Shown piece by piece: positions 49,710 to 58,861 of a stretch of 64,000 nt of DNA. The position numbers and the translations under genes are program-made. Every line of letters begins with the position of its first letter. Positions within the stretch are counted from its first letter, which is position 1. Location: assembly GCF_013364355.1 (NCBI RefSeq), contig NZ_CP054931.1, positions 3,883,501-3,947,500 on the forward strand. Reading direction: 5' to 3'. The notes below the pieces were generated by a model. It was not told the origin of the DNA. It was given only the letters and a program-made list of their open reading frames with translations, and did no database searches. This DNA comes from Stenotrophomonas sp. NA06056. GTDB taxonomy: Bacteria > Pseudomonadota > Gammaproteobacteria > Xanthomonadales > Xanthomonadaceae.

Positions 49710-52700
49710 ATGAACGCACCCTCCTCTCCCATTGCCGCCAGCGACGCTCCGCGTCCCTCGGCGCTGCTGTCGCCGGAACTGCCGGCGTCTCCCAACCCGT
49801 TCCGCCAGGCCATTACCGATGGCTGGCTGAAGGACGAGGCCAGCCATGTGCGCGAGCTGCTGGCGCAGGCACGCCTGCCGGCCGACGAGCAGGCCAAGGT
49901 GCAGGCGCTGGCCGCCGACCTGGTCGCCCGCGTGCGCGTGCGCGCAAAGGACCAGGGCGCGATCGAAGCCTTCATGCGCCAGTACGACCTGGGCAGCGAG
50001 GAAGGCGTGCTGCTGATGTGCGTGGCCGAGGCGCTGCTGCGCATTCCGGACCAGGAGACCGCCGACAAGCTGATCCGCGACAAGCTGGCCGATGCGGACT
50101 GGGAAAAGCACCTGGGCGGCAGCGACTCGGTGCTGGTCAACGCCTCCACCTGGGGCCTGATGCTGACCGGCAAGCTGGTGCAGATGAATGACGCCACCCG
50201 CGCCGATGCGCCCAGTGCGTTCAAGCGTCTGGTCGGCCGCGTCGGTGAGCCGGTGGTGCGCCTGGCCGTGCGCCAGGCGATGAAGATCATGGGCCACCAG
50301 TTCGTGATGGGCCGCACCATCAGCGAGGCGCTGTCGCGCTCGCACAAGGGCGACAACGCCAGCTACCGCTATTCGTTCGACATGCTGGGCGAAGGCGCGC
50401 TGACCATGAAGGACGCGCTGCGCTACCTGGAAGACTACCGTCGTGCGATCCACGCCATCGGTGGTGACCACAAGGCACGTGGTGGCCGCGCGGACGGCGA
50501 CGTCAACAATGCCCCGGGCATCTCCATCAAGCTGTCGGCGCTGTACCCGCGCTACGAGCACGCCAAGCGCGCGCGCGTGCTGAAGGACCTGGTGCCCGGC
50601 GTGCTGGAACTGGCGCAGCTGGCCAAGAGCTACGGCATCGGCTGCACCGTCGACGCCGAAGAATCGGACCGCCTGGAACTGTCGCTGGACATCATCGAAC
50701 AGGTGTTCTCCGATGCCTCGCTGGCCGGCTGGGATGGCTTCGGCGTGGTCGTGCAGGCGTACCAGAAGCGTACCCCGTACACCATCGATCATCTGGCCGA
50801 CATGGCCCGCCGCGCCGGTCGTCGCCTGCAGGTGCGCCTGGTCAAGGGCGCCTACTGGGACGCCGAGATCAAGCGTGCGCAGATCGAAGGCTATGCCGGC
50901 TACCCGGTGTTCACCCGCAAGCAGAACACCGACGTGTCCTACCTGGCCTGTGCCAAGCGTCTGTTTACCCATGCCGACGCGATCTACCCGATGTTCGCCA
51001 CGCACAACGCGCACACCATTGCGGCAGTGCGCAGCATCGCCAACGGCGGCGTGTACGAGCACCAGAAGCTGCACGGCATGGGCGACGACCTGTACGCCGA
51101 AGTGGTGCCGGCCGACCGCCTGAACCTGCCCTGCCGCGTGTACGCCCCGGTCGGCTCGCATGAAGACCTGCTGCCGTACCTGGTGCGCCGCCTGCTGGAA
51201 AACGGCGCCAACTCCAGCTTCGTCAACCGCATCACCGACGAGCGCGTGCCGATCGCCGACCTGGTCCGCGACCCGGTCGAGATGGTGTCCTCGTTCGAAT
51301 CGATTCCGCATCCCAAGATCCCGCTGCCGGTTGACCTGCTGCGCAGCCAGAACCACGACAGGAAGAACTCCATGGGCGCCAATCTCGCCAACGACAACGA
51401 ACTGCGCGCCCTGGCCGAGCAGCTCAACGCAGCAGTCAAGCCGTGGCAGGCTGCGCCGCTGGTGCCGGGTGCGAACCCGACCGGCGCATCGCTGCCGGTG
51501 ACCAACCCGGCCGACACCCGCGACGTGGTCGGTCAGTGGCAGGCCGCCGATGCCGCCACGGTGCAGAAGGCGCTGGCCAATGCCGTGGCCGCGCAGCCGG
51601 CCTGGAACCGTACCCCGGCCGCCAGCCGCGCCGCCATCCTCGAGCACGCCGCCGACCAGCTGGAAGCGCGCATGCCCGAATTCATGGCGCTGTGCGTGAA
51701 GGAAGCCGGCAAGAGCCTGCCCGACGGCATCGCCGAAGTGCGCGAAGCGGTGGACTTCCTGCGCTACTACGCCAAGCAGGCGCGCGAGCAGTTCAGCCAC
51801 GCCGAGAAGCTGCCGAGCCCGACCGGTGAATCCAACGAACTGCAGCTGCATGGCCGCGGCGTCTTCGTCTGCATCAGCCCGTGGAACTTCCCGCTGGCGA
51901 TCTTCCTGGGCCAGGTGGCTGCGGCGCTGGCCGCCGGCAACAGCGTCATCGCCAAGCCGGCCGAGCAGACCAACCTGATCGGCTACTACGCCGTGAAGCT
52001 GCTGCACGATGCCGGCGTGCCGGCCGAGGTGGTGCAGTACCTGCCGGGCGACGGCGCTACCGTAGGTGCCGCACTGACCGCCGACCCGCGCGTGGCCGGC
52101 GTGGCCTTCACCGGCTCCACCGAGACCGCCCGTGCGATCAACCGCGCGATGGCCGCACGTGATGCCGCCATCGGTGTATTGATCGCCGAGACTGGTGGCC
52201 AGAACGCCTTCATCGCCGACTCCTCGGCGCTGCCGGAACAGCTGGTCAAGGATGCGATCGGTTCGGCCTTCACCTCCGCCGGCCAGCGTTGCTCGGCCGC
52301 ACGCGTTCTGTTCGTGCAGGACGACATCGCCGACAAGGTGATGACGATGCTGGCCGGCGCGATGAAGGAACTGAAGGTCGGCAACCCCGGCCTGCTGTCC
52401 ACCGACGTCGGCCCGGTGATCGACGCCGATGCGCTGAAGATCCTGCAGGACCACGCTGAGCGCATGGACCGCGAAGCACGCCTGATCGCCGCCGCCGAAC
52501 TGTCCGCCGAAGCGGCCAACGGCACCTTCTTCGCACCGCGCGCGTATGAGCTGAAGGACCTGGGCCAGCTGCAGAAGGAGATCTTCGGGCCGGTGCTGCA
52601 CGTGATCCGCTGGAAGGGCGACCAGCTCGACGCGGTGATCGACCAGATCAATGCAACCGGCTACGGCCTCACCCTGGGCGTGCATTCGCGCATCGACGAA

Positions 52701-52928
52701 ACCGTCGACCGCATCAGCAACGGCGTCCACGTCGGCAACGTCTACGTCAACCGCAACCAGATCGGTGCGGTGGTCGGCGTGCAGCCGTTCGGTGGCCAGG
52801 GCCTGTCCGGCACCGGCCCGAAGGCTGGCGGCCCGCACTACCTGCTGCGTTTCGCCACCGAAAAGACGGTGACGGTGAACACCACCGCCGCCGGCGGCAA
52901 TGCCTCGCTGCTGACCCTGGGCGACTGA
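49710..52928 (+). CDS. putA: bifunctional proline dehydrogenase / P5C dehydrogenase PutA
   Basis: 1072 residues. After an N-terminal arm, the proline dehydrogenase barrel spans about 150-480 (FMRQYDLGSEEGVLLMCVAEALLR, GCTVDAEESDRLELS, RLVKGAYWDAEIKRAQ). The aldehyde dehydrogenase domain covers about 560-1050, with Glu827 (ETGGQNAF) and catalytic Cys861 (SAGQRCSAARV). It oxidises proline to glutamate via P5C. No ribbon-helix-helix DNA-binding domain is present at the N-terminus, so it should not self-regulate as in E. coli. In-frame ATGs exist at 49524 and 49671; I prefer 49710. Confidence 0.95.
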   Translation: MNAPSSPIAASDAPRPSALLSPELPASPNPFRQAITDGWLKDEASHVRELLAQARLPADEQAKVQALAADLVARVRVRAKDQGAIEAFMRQYDLGSEEGVLLMCVAEALLRIPDQETADKLIRDKLADADWEKHLGGSDSVLVNASTWGLMLTGKLVQMNDATRADAPSAFKRLVGRVGEPVVRLAVRQAMKIMGHQFVMGRTISEALSRSHKGDNASYRYSFDMLGEGALTMKDALRYLEDYRRAIHAIGGDHKARGGRADGDVNNAPGISIKLSALYPRYEHAKRARVLKDLVPGVLELAQLAKSYGIGCTVDAEESDRLELSLDIIEQVFSDASLAGWDGFGVVVQAYQKRTPYTIDHLADMARRAGRRLQVRLVKGAYWDAEIKRAQIEGYAGYPVFTRKQNTDVSYLACAKRLFTHADAIYPMFATHNAHTIAAVRSIANGGVYEHQKLHGMGDDLYAEVVPADRLNLPCRVYAPVGSHEDLLPYLVRRLLENGANSSFVNRITDERVPIADLVRDPVEMVSSFESIPHPKIPLPVDLLRSQNHDRKNSMGANLANDNELRALAEQLNAAVKPWQAAPLVPGANPTGASLPVTNPADTRDVVGQWQAADAATVQKALANAVAAQPAWNRTPAASRAAILEHAADQLEARMPEFMALCVKEAGKSLPDGIAEVREAVDFLRYYAKQAREQFSHAEKLPSPTGESNELQLHGRGVFVCISPWNFPLAIFLGQVAAALAAGNSVIAKPAEQTNLIGYYAVKLLHDAGVPAEVVQYLPGDGATVGAALTADPRVAGVAFTGSTETARAINRAMAARDAAIGVLIAETGGQNAFIADSSALPEQLVKDAIGSAFTSAGQRCSAARVLFVQDDIADKVMTMLAGAMKELKVGNPGLLSTDVGPVIDADALKILQDHAERMDREARLIAAAELSAEAANGTFFAPRAYELKDLGQLQKEIFGPVLHVIRWKGDQLDAVIDQINATGYGLTLGVHSRIDETVDRISNGVHVGNVYVNRNQIGAVVGVQPFGGQGLSGTGPKAGGPHYLLRFATEKTVTVNTTAAGGNASLLTLGD

Positions 52929-52953
52929 TTCCAGGCGTCATGCAGTGAACGAG

Positions 52954-52979
52954 AAACCCCGCGAAAGCGGGGTTTTTTT
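52954..52979 (+). terminator. rho-independent terminator of putA
   Basis: AAACCCCGC/GCGGGGTTT stem with GAAA tetraloop and a run of seven T, 26 bases after the putA stop. Confidence 0.9.
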
Positions 52980-52994
52980 ATGCTTCTGGTTTCT

Positions 52995-53051
52995 GTAGAG
53001 CCGAGCCCATGCTCGGCTGCACCGTGCAAGTCGAGCATGGCCTGGCTCTAC
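52995..53051. repeat. SMAG inverted pair, one element forming a stop codon
   Basis: 52995-53018 (+) is intact; 53031-53051 (-) is diverged (GTCGAGC/GCCTGGCT arms) but keeps the CTAC core at 53048-53051. Its TAG is the stop of nadR. Confidence 0.85.
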
Positions 53052-54121
53052 AGATGCGGGACGACACTGAACCGGTGGTCCGCCCGCTTCACCAGCTCGC
53101 ACTGCACCCGCGCAATCCTCGTCTCCAGATCACCTTCCAGCAACACGTACTCGACCCCACGCGCCTGCAACTGCTGCAGGTACCACGCGTGCTGTCGTAG
53201 ACGGAAATCCTCCCCTACCCGCGTCCCATCCTGCTCGAACGGAATATCCGGCGCGCACAGGAACAGCAGGTCGTACGCACGCGCTGCGGCCCGCTGCAGC
53301 GGTTCTGGCGCTGTGCCGAACATCCAGCCGCTGTAGCCCAGCGTCACCAACGGCGTGGTATCGCAGAACAACCAACGATGCGCGTGCGGCGCGGCCTGGT
53401 CCTCGTGCTGCGGCTGGGTCGCAGCGATGCGCAGCAGATCCTGCGCCCGCAGCTCACCACCCTGTTGTTCCCACAACGTACGCCCGAACTCCGGCACCCA
53501 TGCCGTGCCCAGGCGTTCGGCCAGCACCCGCGCCAACGTGCTCTTGCCGGTGGACTCACCGCCGATGAACGCCACGCGTTGCACGTGGTCGGCATACACC
53601 GACCCGCTCAGGCTGTGCCGATGCGCATGCGGGTCTGCGCGCAGTTCCGTACCACTGGCCTGGCCGATGTCGGTTGAACGCTCCAGCCGATGATGCTGCA
53701 CCGGAGCATTGAAATGCTGCGCCAGGGCCGCGGCAAAACCATCGCCATAGTCCTCACCCGTAAACACCGCCTGCACCGGTCCACCGAACAACATCACGCA
53801 CAGCCATGCAGTGAATGCACGTTGCACCTGCTCGCTGTCCGTGTCCTGCGGCAGCTTGCGCACCGCCACACCCTGCTGCTCGCACATCGCGGCCAGACGC
53901 GCATCATCAAGTACCACGATGGTGGCCTGCGGGAAGCGCGCGCGCAGCCAGTGCTCGCGCCGCGCGGCGCTGTAGCCGGCAAAGCCAGGCTGTGACCAGC
54001 CGATCACCAGCAGCTGCCTACAGCGTGTAGAGGCGAATTCGATCAGCCGCTCGTGGCCCAGGTGCAGCGGGCAGAACTTGCCGACCACCAACCCGCGCGG
54101 TACCCGATCAGGCAACGCCAT
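53048..54121 (-). CDS. nadR: NadR-type NMN adenylyltransferase / nicotinamide riboside kinase
   Basis: 357 residues. The N-terminal nucleotidyltransferase domain has the HxGH motif in GKFCPLHLGHERLIE; the C-terminal kinase starts at the Walker A motif FIGGESTGKSTLAR and includes PEFGRTLWEQQ. There is no N-terminal helix-turn-helix repressor domain, unlike enterobacterial NadR. The bifunctional enzyme phosphorylates imported nicotinamide riboside and makes NAD. It overlaps pnuC by 14 bases, matching import with phosphorylation. The stop is a SMAG core. Confidence 0.93.
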   Translation of the reverse strand: MALPDRVPRGLVVGKFCPLHLGHERLIEFASTRCRQLLVIGWSQPGFAGYSAARREHWLRARFPQATIVVLDDARLAAMCEQQGVAVRKLPQDTDSEQVQRAFTAWLCVMLFGGPVQAVFTGEDYGDGFAAALAQHFNAPVQHHRLERSTDIGQASGTELRADPHAHRHSLSGSVYADHVQRVAFIGGESTGKSTLARVLAERLGTAWVPEFGRTLWEQQGGELRAQDLLRIAATQPQHEDQAAPHAHRWLFCDTTPLVTLGYSGWMFGTAPEPLQRAAARAYDLLFLCAPDIPFEQDGTRVGEDFRLRQHAWYLQQLQARGVEYVLLEGDLETRIARVQCELVKRADHRFSVVPHL

Positions 54122-54716
54122 CGGCCGCCGCGCCCGCGTTCGCTTCGGCACGCATCAGGTGCCGCCAGTGACGCAATGCCACCAGCGCGTTGATCCAGAA
54201 GCCGATGTACAGGATCGAGGTCAGATGCAGTCCTCGGCTGTAGTACAGCGGCACCGCGATGGTATTGACCAGCAGCCACACCCACCAAGATTCCAGCTTG
54301 CGCCGCATCATCAGGATCTGCGCGATCACGCTCAGCACCAGCACCGCCGAGTCGATGTAGGGCGCATACGCGTTGGTCAGGCGGGTCAGCATCCAGCCAT
54401 AGCCGAAGGTTGCCAGCACCGCCAACGGCAGCAGCCAGCTCCACGCGCGTGCAGGCAAACGGGTGATGGGCAACGGCGCGCCGTGGTCGCCACGCAGCCA
54501 CTGCCACCAGCCGAACACGCTGATGACCACGAAAAAGAACTGCAGGACCATGTCCGCGTACAGGTGCGAGCGCTTGAACACGGCGGCGAACAGCGCGCAG
54601 CCGACGATGCCCAGCCACCACGTATGCACGTTGTTGCGACCGGCCAGCAGGATCGAACCGGCAACGGCGATGTTGGCGGCCAGCTCCAGCTGGAAGTTCG
54701 GGTCGGACAGGTTCAT
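54108..54716 (-). CDS. pnuC: nicotinamide riboside transporter PnuC
   Basis: 202 residues with about seven helices. PnuC motifs: NIAVAGSILLAGRNNVHTWWLGIVG, DMVLQFFFVVISVFGWWQWLRG and the substrate-gate segment ESWWVWLLVNTIAVPLYYSRGL (key residues WWVW and NTI). It mediates facilitated uptake of nicotinamide riboside, trapped by the kinase downstream. The ATG at 54716 (MNLSDPNFQLE) is preferred; a longer frame crosses a SMAG repeat. Confidence 0.94.
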   Translation of the reverse strand: MNLSDPNFQLELAANIAVAGSILLAGRNNVHTWWLGIVGCALFAAVFKRSHLYADMVLQFFFVVISVFGWWQWLRGDHGAPLPITRLPARAWSWLLPLAVLATFGYGWMLTRLTNAYAPYIDSAVLVLSVIAQILMMRRKLESWWVWLLVNTIAVPLYYSRGLHLTSILYIGFWINALVALRHWRHLMRAEANAGAAADGVA

Positions 54717-54730
54717 GCCGCTATTGTCGC

Positions 54731-54782
54731 GTAGATCCACGCCCTGCGTGATTGAGCCAGTAGATCCACGCCATGCGTGGAT
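54731..54782 (+). repeat. two SMAG palindromes, the first decayed
   Basis: GTAG at 54731 with broken right arm, GTAG at 54760 with intact ATCCACGC arms, in the pnuC leader. Confidence 0.82.
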
Positions 54783-54793
54783 GCAGCCCCCCG

Positions 54794-54822
54794 GAAAAAA
54801 AGAAGCCCCGCTTGCGCGGGGC
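54794..54822 (-). terminator. rho-independent terminator of the FadL-type gene
   Basis: GCCCCGC/GCGGGGC stem, TTCTTTTTTT on the minus strand, 32 bases after the porin's stop. Confidence 0.88.
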
Positions 54823-54854
54823 CTCCTTCGTGCTGCTTCAGGCAATCGCCGGAA

Positions 54855-56282
54855 TCAGAACTTGTACTGCATCGACGCAGCCAGCACGTCACCGGTGACC
54901 TTGTACTTGCCGACAACGTTGTTGGCGGTAGCGGAGGTCGAGTTGATGTTCGGATCCTTGGTGAACAGGTGGGTGTAGCCCACGCTGTATTCCATCTTCT
55001 CCGACGGCGCCCAGGTCAGACCCAGCGACAGCCACTTGCGGGTGGTATCCGGCACGCGGACGTCGCGGTGGGCGTCGGTGGTCGGGGTCTGGTCGTATGC
55101 CAGACCGCCACGCAGGGTCAGCTGCTCGTTCAGACGGTACTCGGTACCGATCGAAGCGAAGGTGGTGTCGCGGTAGTGGAACGGCAGCACGCTGTCGGGC
55201 TGGTTGGAGTCATAGTCGACGCGCACTTCGTCGAACTTGCTCCATGCAGTGCGCGACACGTCGGCCATGATCTTCCACTGGTCGTTCACGCGGTGCGTGA
55301 AGCTGACCGTGGCGCTGGCCGGCAGGGTGATGCTCGCACGGCCGTTGCTGTCAACGAAGGTACCCGGGGCAGCCTGCGCCAGGAACGCGGCAGCCGCCGG
55401 AGTCATGGTGAAGTCGGCCTTGCCGTCGGTGATCTTGTGTTCGACTTCCGAGCGGTAGCTGAAGGCGATGTTGGTGCCTTCCACCGGGCTGACGGTCATG
55501 CCCAGGGTGTAGCCGACGGACACTTCGTCACCCTTGATGCGCAGGTAGCCATCAGCGGTGCCCGGCGAGAAGCCGAGCTGTGCGGCCTGGCGGCCAGCGG
55601 CCTGGGCAGCGGCCTGGGCCTGTGCCGGGGTGCGGCCAGCAGCCAGTGCAGCAGCGGCGGCGCGCTGCTGGGCGCTGGCGTTGATGGCGGTACCACCGTC
55701 GACGGCGCTGGTCAGGTCGACATTCAGGCGCTCGGCGAACACCGACGCACCGAACGACAGGTACGGGTTGACGTCATAGGAGAAGGCCGCACCCAGGTCG
55801 ATGGCCTGCAGTTCGGTCTTGACGCCGTTGTAGCGGCCGACCCAGTCACGGTCGTATTCGGTCTTGAAGCCGAACGGCACGGTCAGCGACACGCCGAAGT
55901 GCATGTTGTCCTTCTCGCCGAACGGCACGTGGAAGTACGCAGCCGGGACCGGGGCGATCATGCCGGCGTCGCCGCCGTTGCCGCCGGAAATCGGAGCGCC
56001 GTTGGCGTAACGGCCTTCGCCGCGGAACTTGGCGCCGAAGCTGATGGCGCTGACGTCACCCTGGATCTGGGTGCCTTCGAGCAGGCGCATCGAAGCCGGG
56101 TTGGTGGCGACCACCGAGGCATCGCCTTCGGCAGAGGTGGAACCAGCGAAGGCGCGGCCCAGGCCCTTGGCGCTGTTTTCCTTCAGCTGGAAGGCGGCGG
56201 CATTGGCGTCGGCGGCGGCCAGCGCACCGGCAACGCCGACGGCCAGCAGGGTCAGGCGGGCAATGGTGGAAGCAGTTTGCAT
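54855..56282 (-). CDS. fadL: OmpP1/FadL family outer-membrane transporter
   Basis: 475 residues. Signal peptide (LTLLAVGVAGALAAADANAA), then the FadL N-terminal hatch AFQLKENSAKGLGRAFAGS with NPASMRLL, and a beta-barrel ending with the aromatic residue YKF. An Ala/Gln-rich insertion at about residues 205-245 (RAAAAALAAGRTPAQAQAAAQ) is unusual and may be an external loop. It imports long-chain fatty acids or other hydrophobic compounds. A single gene with its own terminator and palindrome-bearing leader. Confidence 0.93.
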   Translation of the reverse strand: MQTASTIARLTLLAVGVAGALAAADANAAAFQLKENSAKGLGRAFAGSTSAEGDASVVATNPASMRLLEGTQIQGDVSAISFGAKFRGEGRYANGAPISGGNGGDAGMIAPVPAAYFHVPFGEKDNMHFGVSLTVPFGFKTEYDRDWVGRYNGVKTELQAIDLGAAFSYDVNPYLSFGASVFAERLNVDLTSAVDGGTAINASAQQRAAAAALAAGRTPAQAQAAAQAAGRQAAQLGFSPGTADGYLRIKGDEVSVGYTLGMTVSPVEGTNIAFSYRSEVEHKITDGKADFTMTPAAAAFLAQAAPGTFVDSNGRASITLPASATVSFTHRVNDQWKIMADVSRTAWSKFDEVRVDYDSNQPDSVLPFHYRDTTFASIGTEYRLNEQLTLRGGLAYDQTPTTDAHRDVRVPDTTRKWLSLGLTWAPSEKMEYSVGYTHLFTKDPNINSTSATANNVVGKYKVTGDVLAASMQYKF

Positions 56283-56379
56283 CGTAGTTCTCTCTCCGGT
56301 AAGCGGTGATGGTGCTCTGAGTGCGCCTGCGCCCGTCAGGCCGGATGGCCTTTCGAAGCGCGCCGGATTCCCCTCCCGA

Positions 56380-56395
56380 CATACGACGCCGTATG
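56380..56395. promoter_or_regulatory. palindrome upstream of fadL, possible operator
   Basis: CATACG-ACGC-CGTATG, 98 bases before the fadL ATG. The size would suit a TetR- or FadR-type regulator; no regulator gene is near. Confidence 0.35.
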
Positions 56396-56508
56396 CGAGT
56401 ATTACCCAGAGCCGTTAATGAAACAATAACAGCGCTGGCGCTTTCTTCGTCGCAAAAGCTGAACAGGCTCCCTCCCCGCCAAAAGCGCCCGCACGCTAGG
56501 CTAGTGCC

Positions 56509-57201
56509 ATGTTTGTCTCCCTCCCCTCGCGCAAGAAGGCGACCCTGCGCTGGGCTACACCCGTGCTGTTTGCGGCACTGTGGCTGGCGTTCCTGTGGTC
56601 GATCTCGCGCCCGGACGACGCCCGCGGAAGCCTGTGGCTGGACTGGGGCGCCCTCTCCACAGGCTTGACCCACCCGCTGGACTGGTGGGCGACCCTGCAG
56701 GACGGCAGCGTGCTGCGCCTGTTCACCGCCCTGTTCCTGCACGCCGACTGGTCGCACCTGCTGGGCAACCTGGTGTTCCTGCTGATCTTCGGCCTGCCCG
56801 CCGAGCGGGTGCTGGGCCCGTGGCGGCTGCTGCTGCTGTTCCTGGTGGGCGGGGCGATCTCCAACCTGGTCGCGATCTACACCATGGGCAGCCCGGACCA
56901 GATCATCATCGGTGCCAGCGGTGCGGTGTCGGCATTGATCGGCGCCTATCTGGCGCTGTTCCCCGGCGCGCGCCTGGGGGTGGTGATTCCGCTGGGACTG
57001 TTCCTGGAATTCGTGCGCGCCCCGGCCTACCTGTTGATCGGCGTATGGGCGGCGCTGCAGGTGGTGTTCGCCTACATCGGCCCGACCTTCGGCATGGTGG
57101 CCTGGTGGGCGCACATCGGCGGCTTCGTGTTCGGCGTGGTGTACGGCATGTACGTGCGCGCGGCAATCGCACGGCGACTGCGCAAGCGGCACGGGTTCTG
57201 A
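56509..57201 (+). CDS. rhomboid family intramembrane serine protease
   Basis: 230 residues with about six helices. Catalytic dyad: Ser137 in IGASGAVSALIGAYL and His202 in WWAHIGGFVFG. The oxyanion and structural residues HADWSHLLGNLVFL (His83, Asn87) are intact. It cleaves transmembrane substrates inside the bilayer. The gene faces away from fadL across a 226-base region and ends 8 bases before a SMAG pair. Confidence 0.92.
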   Translation: MFVSLPSRKKATLRWATPVLFAALWLAFLWSISRPDDARGSLWLDWGALSTGLTHPLDWWATLQDGSVLRLFTALFLHADWSHLLGNLVFLLIFGLPAERVLGPWRLLLLFLVGGAISNLVAIYTMGSPDQIIIGASGAVSALIGAYLALFPGARLGVVIPLGLFLEFVRAPAYLLIGVWAALQVVFAYIGPTFGMVAWWAHIGGFVFGVVYGMYVRAAIARRLRKRHGF

Positions 57202-57208
57202 GTCCCGG

Positions 57209-57282
57209 GTAGTGCCGGCCGCTGGCCGGCAATCGCCTGCGTCTTCCGCCCCGAGCCTATGCCGGGCATGGCCCGGCGCTAC
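57209..57282. repeat. SMAG inverted pair between convergent genes
   Basis: 57209-57231 (+, GCCGGCC arms) and 57260-57282 (-, GCCGGGC arms), between the stops of the rhomboid and ctpA genes. Confidence 0.88.
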
Positions 57283-57284
57283 CG

Positions 57285-58754
57285 TCAGGGCTTGGCCGGA
57301 ATCTCTGCGGGCTTTGCTTCCGGCTTTGCTTCCGGCTTTGCTTCCGGCTTTGCTTCAACCTTGGGCTCCGCCTTCGGCGCCGGCTTTGCGGCGGCCTTCG
57401 CTGCCTTGTCCGCTTCGGCCTTCGCGGCGTCTGCCTTCAAGCGCGCCGCCACCGAACCCGGGTTCTTCAGCTCGGCCAGCGCGTCGTTGATCGGGCCATC
57501 GCCCGGCAGAACGGCACCGGCGTGGTAGCCCTCGGTACCTTCCTCGTCGCCGCGCAGGTGGCCGGGCAGGGTCGCTTCGCTGTAATCACTCAGGCTGGCC
57601 GGCAATGCCTCGTCTTCCGGAGTCGGTGCGGCCTTCAGTTCCACTTCGGGCACGATGCCTGTCGCCTGGATCGATTTGCCGCTGGGCGTGTAATAGCGTG
57701 CCGTGGTCAGCTTCACCGAGTCACCGTTGTCCAGCGGCAATACCGTCTGTACCGAACCCTTGCCGAAGGTGCGGCTGCCGATCACGCGCGCACGCTTGTT
57801 GTCGCGCAACGCACCGGCCAGCACTTCCGATGCACTGGCCGAACCGGCATCCACCAGCACCATCACCGGCGCGCCCTTCAACAGGTCGCCCGGAGTGGCG
57901 TCGAAGCGTGCATCACTGATGCTGATGCGGCCACGGGTGCTGACGATGTTGCCCTTGTCGAGCAGGTCATCGGCCACCTGCACGGCAGCGGTCAGCAGAC
58001 CACCCGGATTGCTGCGCAGATCCAGCACCAGCCCTTTGAGGTTGCCGCCGGACTGTTTCTGCAGCTGCTGCAGGTGCTTCTGGAAATCAGAGCCGGTGTC
58101 GGCCTGGAACGTGCTCAGGCGGATGTAGCCGTAGCCCGGTTCGAGCATGCGACTCTTCACGCTGGTCACGCGGATGGTCTGCCGGGTCAGGCTGACGTCG
58201 AACGGCTTGGGCTTGCCGTCGCGGACGATGGTCAGCACCACCTTGCTGCCGGCCGGACCACGCAACGGTTCGCTGGCGTCGATCGCGCTGATCGGCTTGC
58301 CATCGATGGCGATGATCAGGTCACCGGCGAGGATGCCTGCCTTCGCCGCCGGGGTGTCGTCGATCGGCGAGATGACCTTCATGCTGGCGTTGTCCGGCTG
58401 CTGCTGCAGCTCGACGCCGATGCCTTCATAAGCGCCGTTGGCCTGCTCGTCGAACGCCTCCGCATCTTCCTTGTTGAAGTAGGTGCTGTGCGGATCGAGG
58501 TCGAGCAGCAGGCCGCGCACGGCTGACTGCATCAGCTTGTTGTCATCGACCGGATCGACATAGGCCGCGCGCACCGCGTTGTAGACGGCCACGAAGCGCC
58601 GGATGTCGTCCAACGGCACCTTCGAGGTCACCGCCTCCTCGCTGCTCGCCGCCTTCCCGGGAGTTTCCTTCAACGGAACGGGGGCGGTCTGCTGAGCCCA
58701 GGACAGGGCCGGCAACAGAGCCAGCAAGAGGGTGGCGGTACGGGCTGCGCGCAT
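57285..58754 (-). CDS. ctpA: C-terminal processing protease, S41 family
   Basis: 489 residues. Signal peptide (TATLLLALLPALSWA), PDZ domain at about 110-190 (YEGIGVEL, IIAIDGKPI), and a protease core with the SASASE motif at 305-310 and Lys in RTFGKGSVQTVLP, the Ser-Lys dyad. It degrades or trims periplasmic and cell-wall enzymes. The C-terminus ends in a Lys/Pro/Glu/Ala-rich tail built from four 12-base repeats (57311-57358). It lies 107 bases downstream of envC on the same strand, suggesting co-expression with cell-wall division genes. Confidence 0.95.
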   Translation of the reverse strand: MRAARTATLLLALLPALSWAQQTAPVPLKETPGKAASSEEAVTSKVPLDDIRRFVAVYNAVRAAYVDPVDDNKLMQSAVRGLLLDLDPHSTYFNKEDAEAFDEQANGAYEGIGVELQQQPDNASMKVISPIDDTPAAKAGILAGDLIIAIDGKPISAIDASEPLRGPAGSKVVLTIVRDGKPKPFDVSLTRQTIRVTSVKSRMLEPGYGYIRLSTFQADTGSDFQKHLQQLQKQSGGNLKGLVLDLRSNPGGLLTAAVQVADDLLDKGNIVSTRGRISISDARFDATPGDLLKGAPVMVLVDAGSASASEVLAGALRDNKRARVIGSRTFGKGSVQTVLPLDNGDSVKLTTARYYTPSGKSIQATGIVPEVELKAAPTPEDEALPASLSDYSEATLPGHLRGDEEGTEGYHAGAVLPGDGPINDALAELKNPGSVAARLKADAAKAEADKAAKAAAKPAPKAEPKVEAKPEAKPEAKPEAKPAEIPAKP

Positions 58755-58861
58755 GGATCACTCCTGTCGACGATGGCATCGTGCCCAAGGCACATGCACC
58801 GATTATGCGCGAAGCGTGGCTAAATTCCCGTTGAATCCGGCCTCCTGCGGCCAGGCGGAAT

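Noticed and set aside
49614..52838. 1074-codon open frame antisense to putA
   Set aside because: It mirrors putA codon bias (high GC third positions), has His/Gln/Val-rich composition and no recognisable domain. It is a shadow frame.
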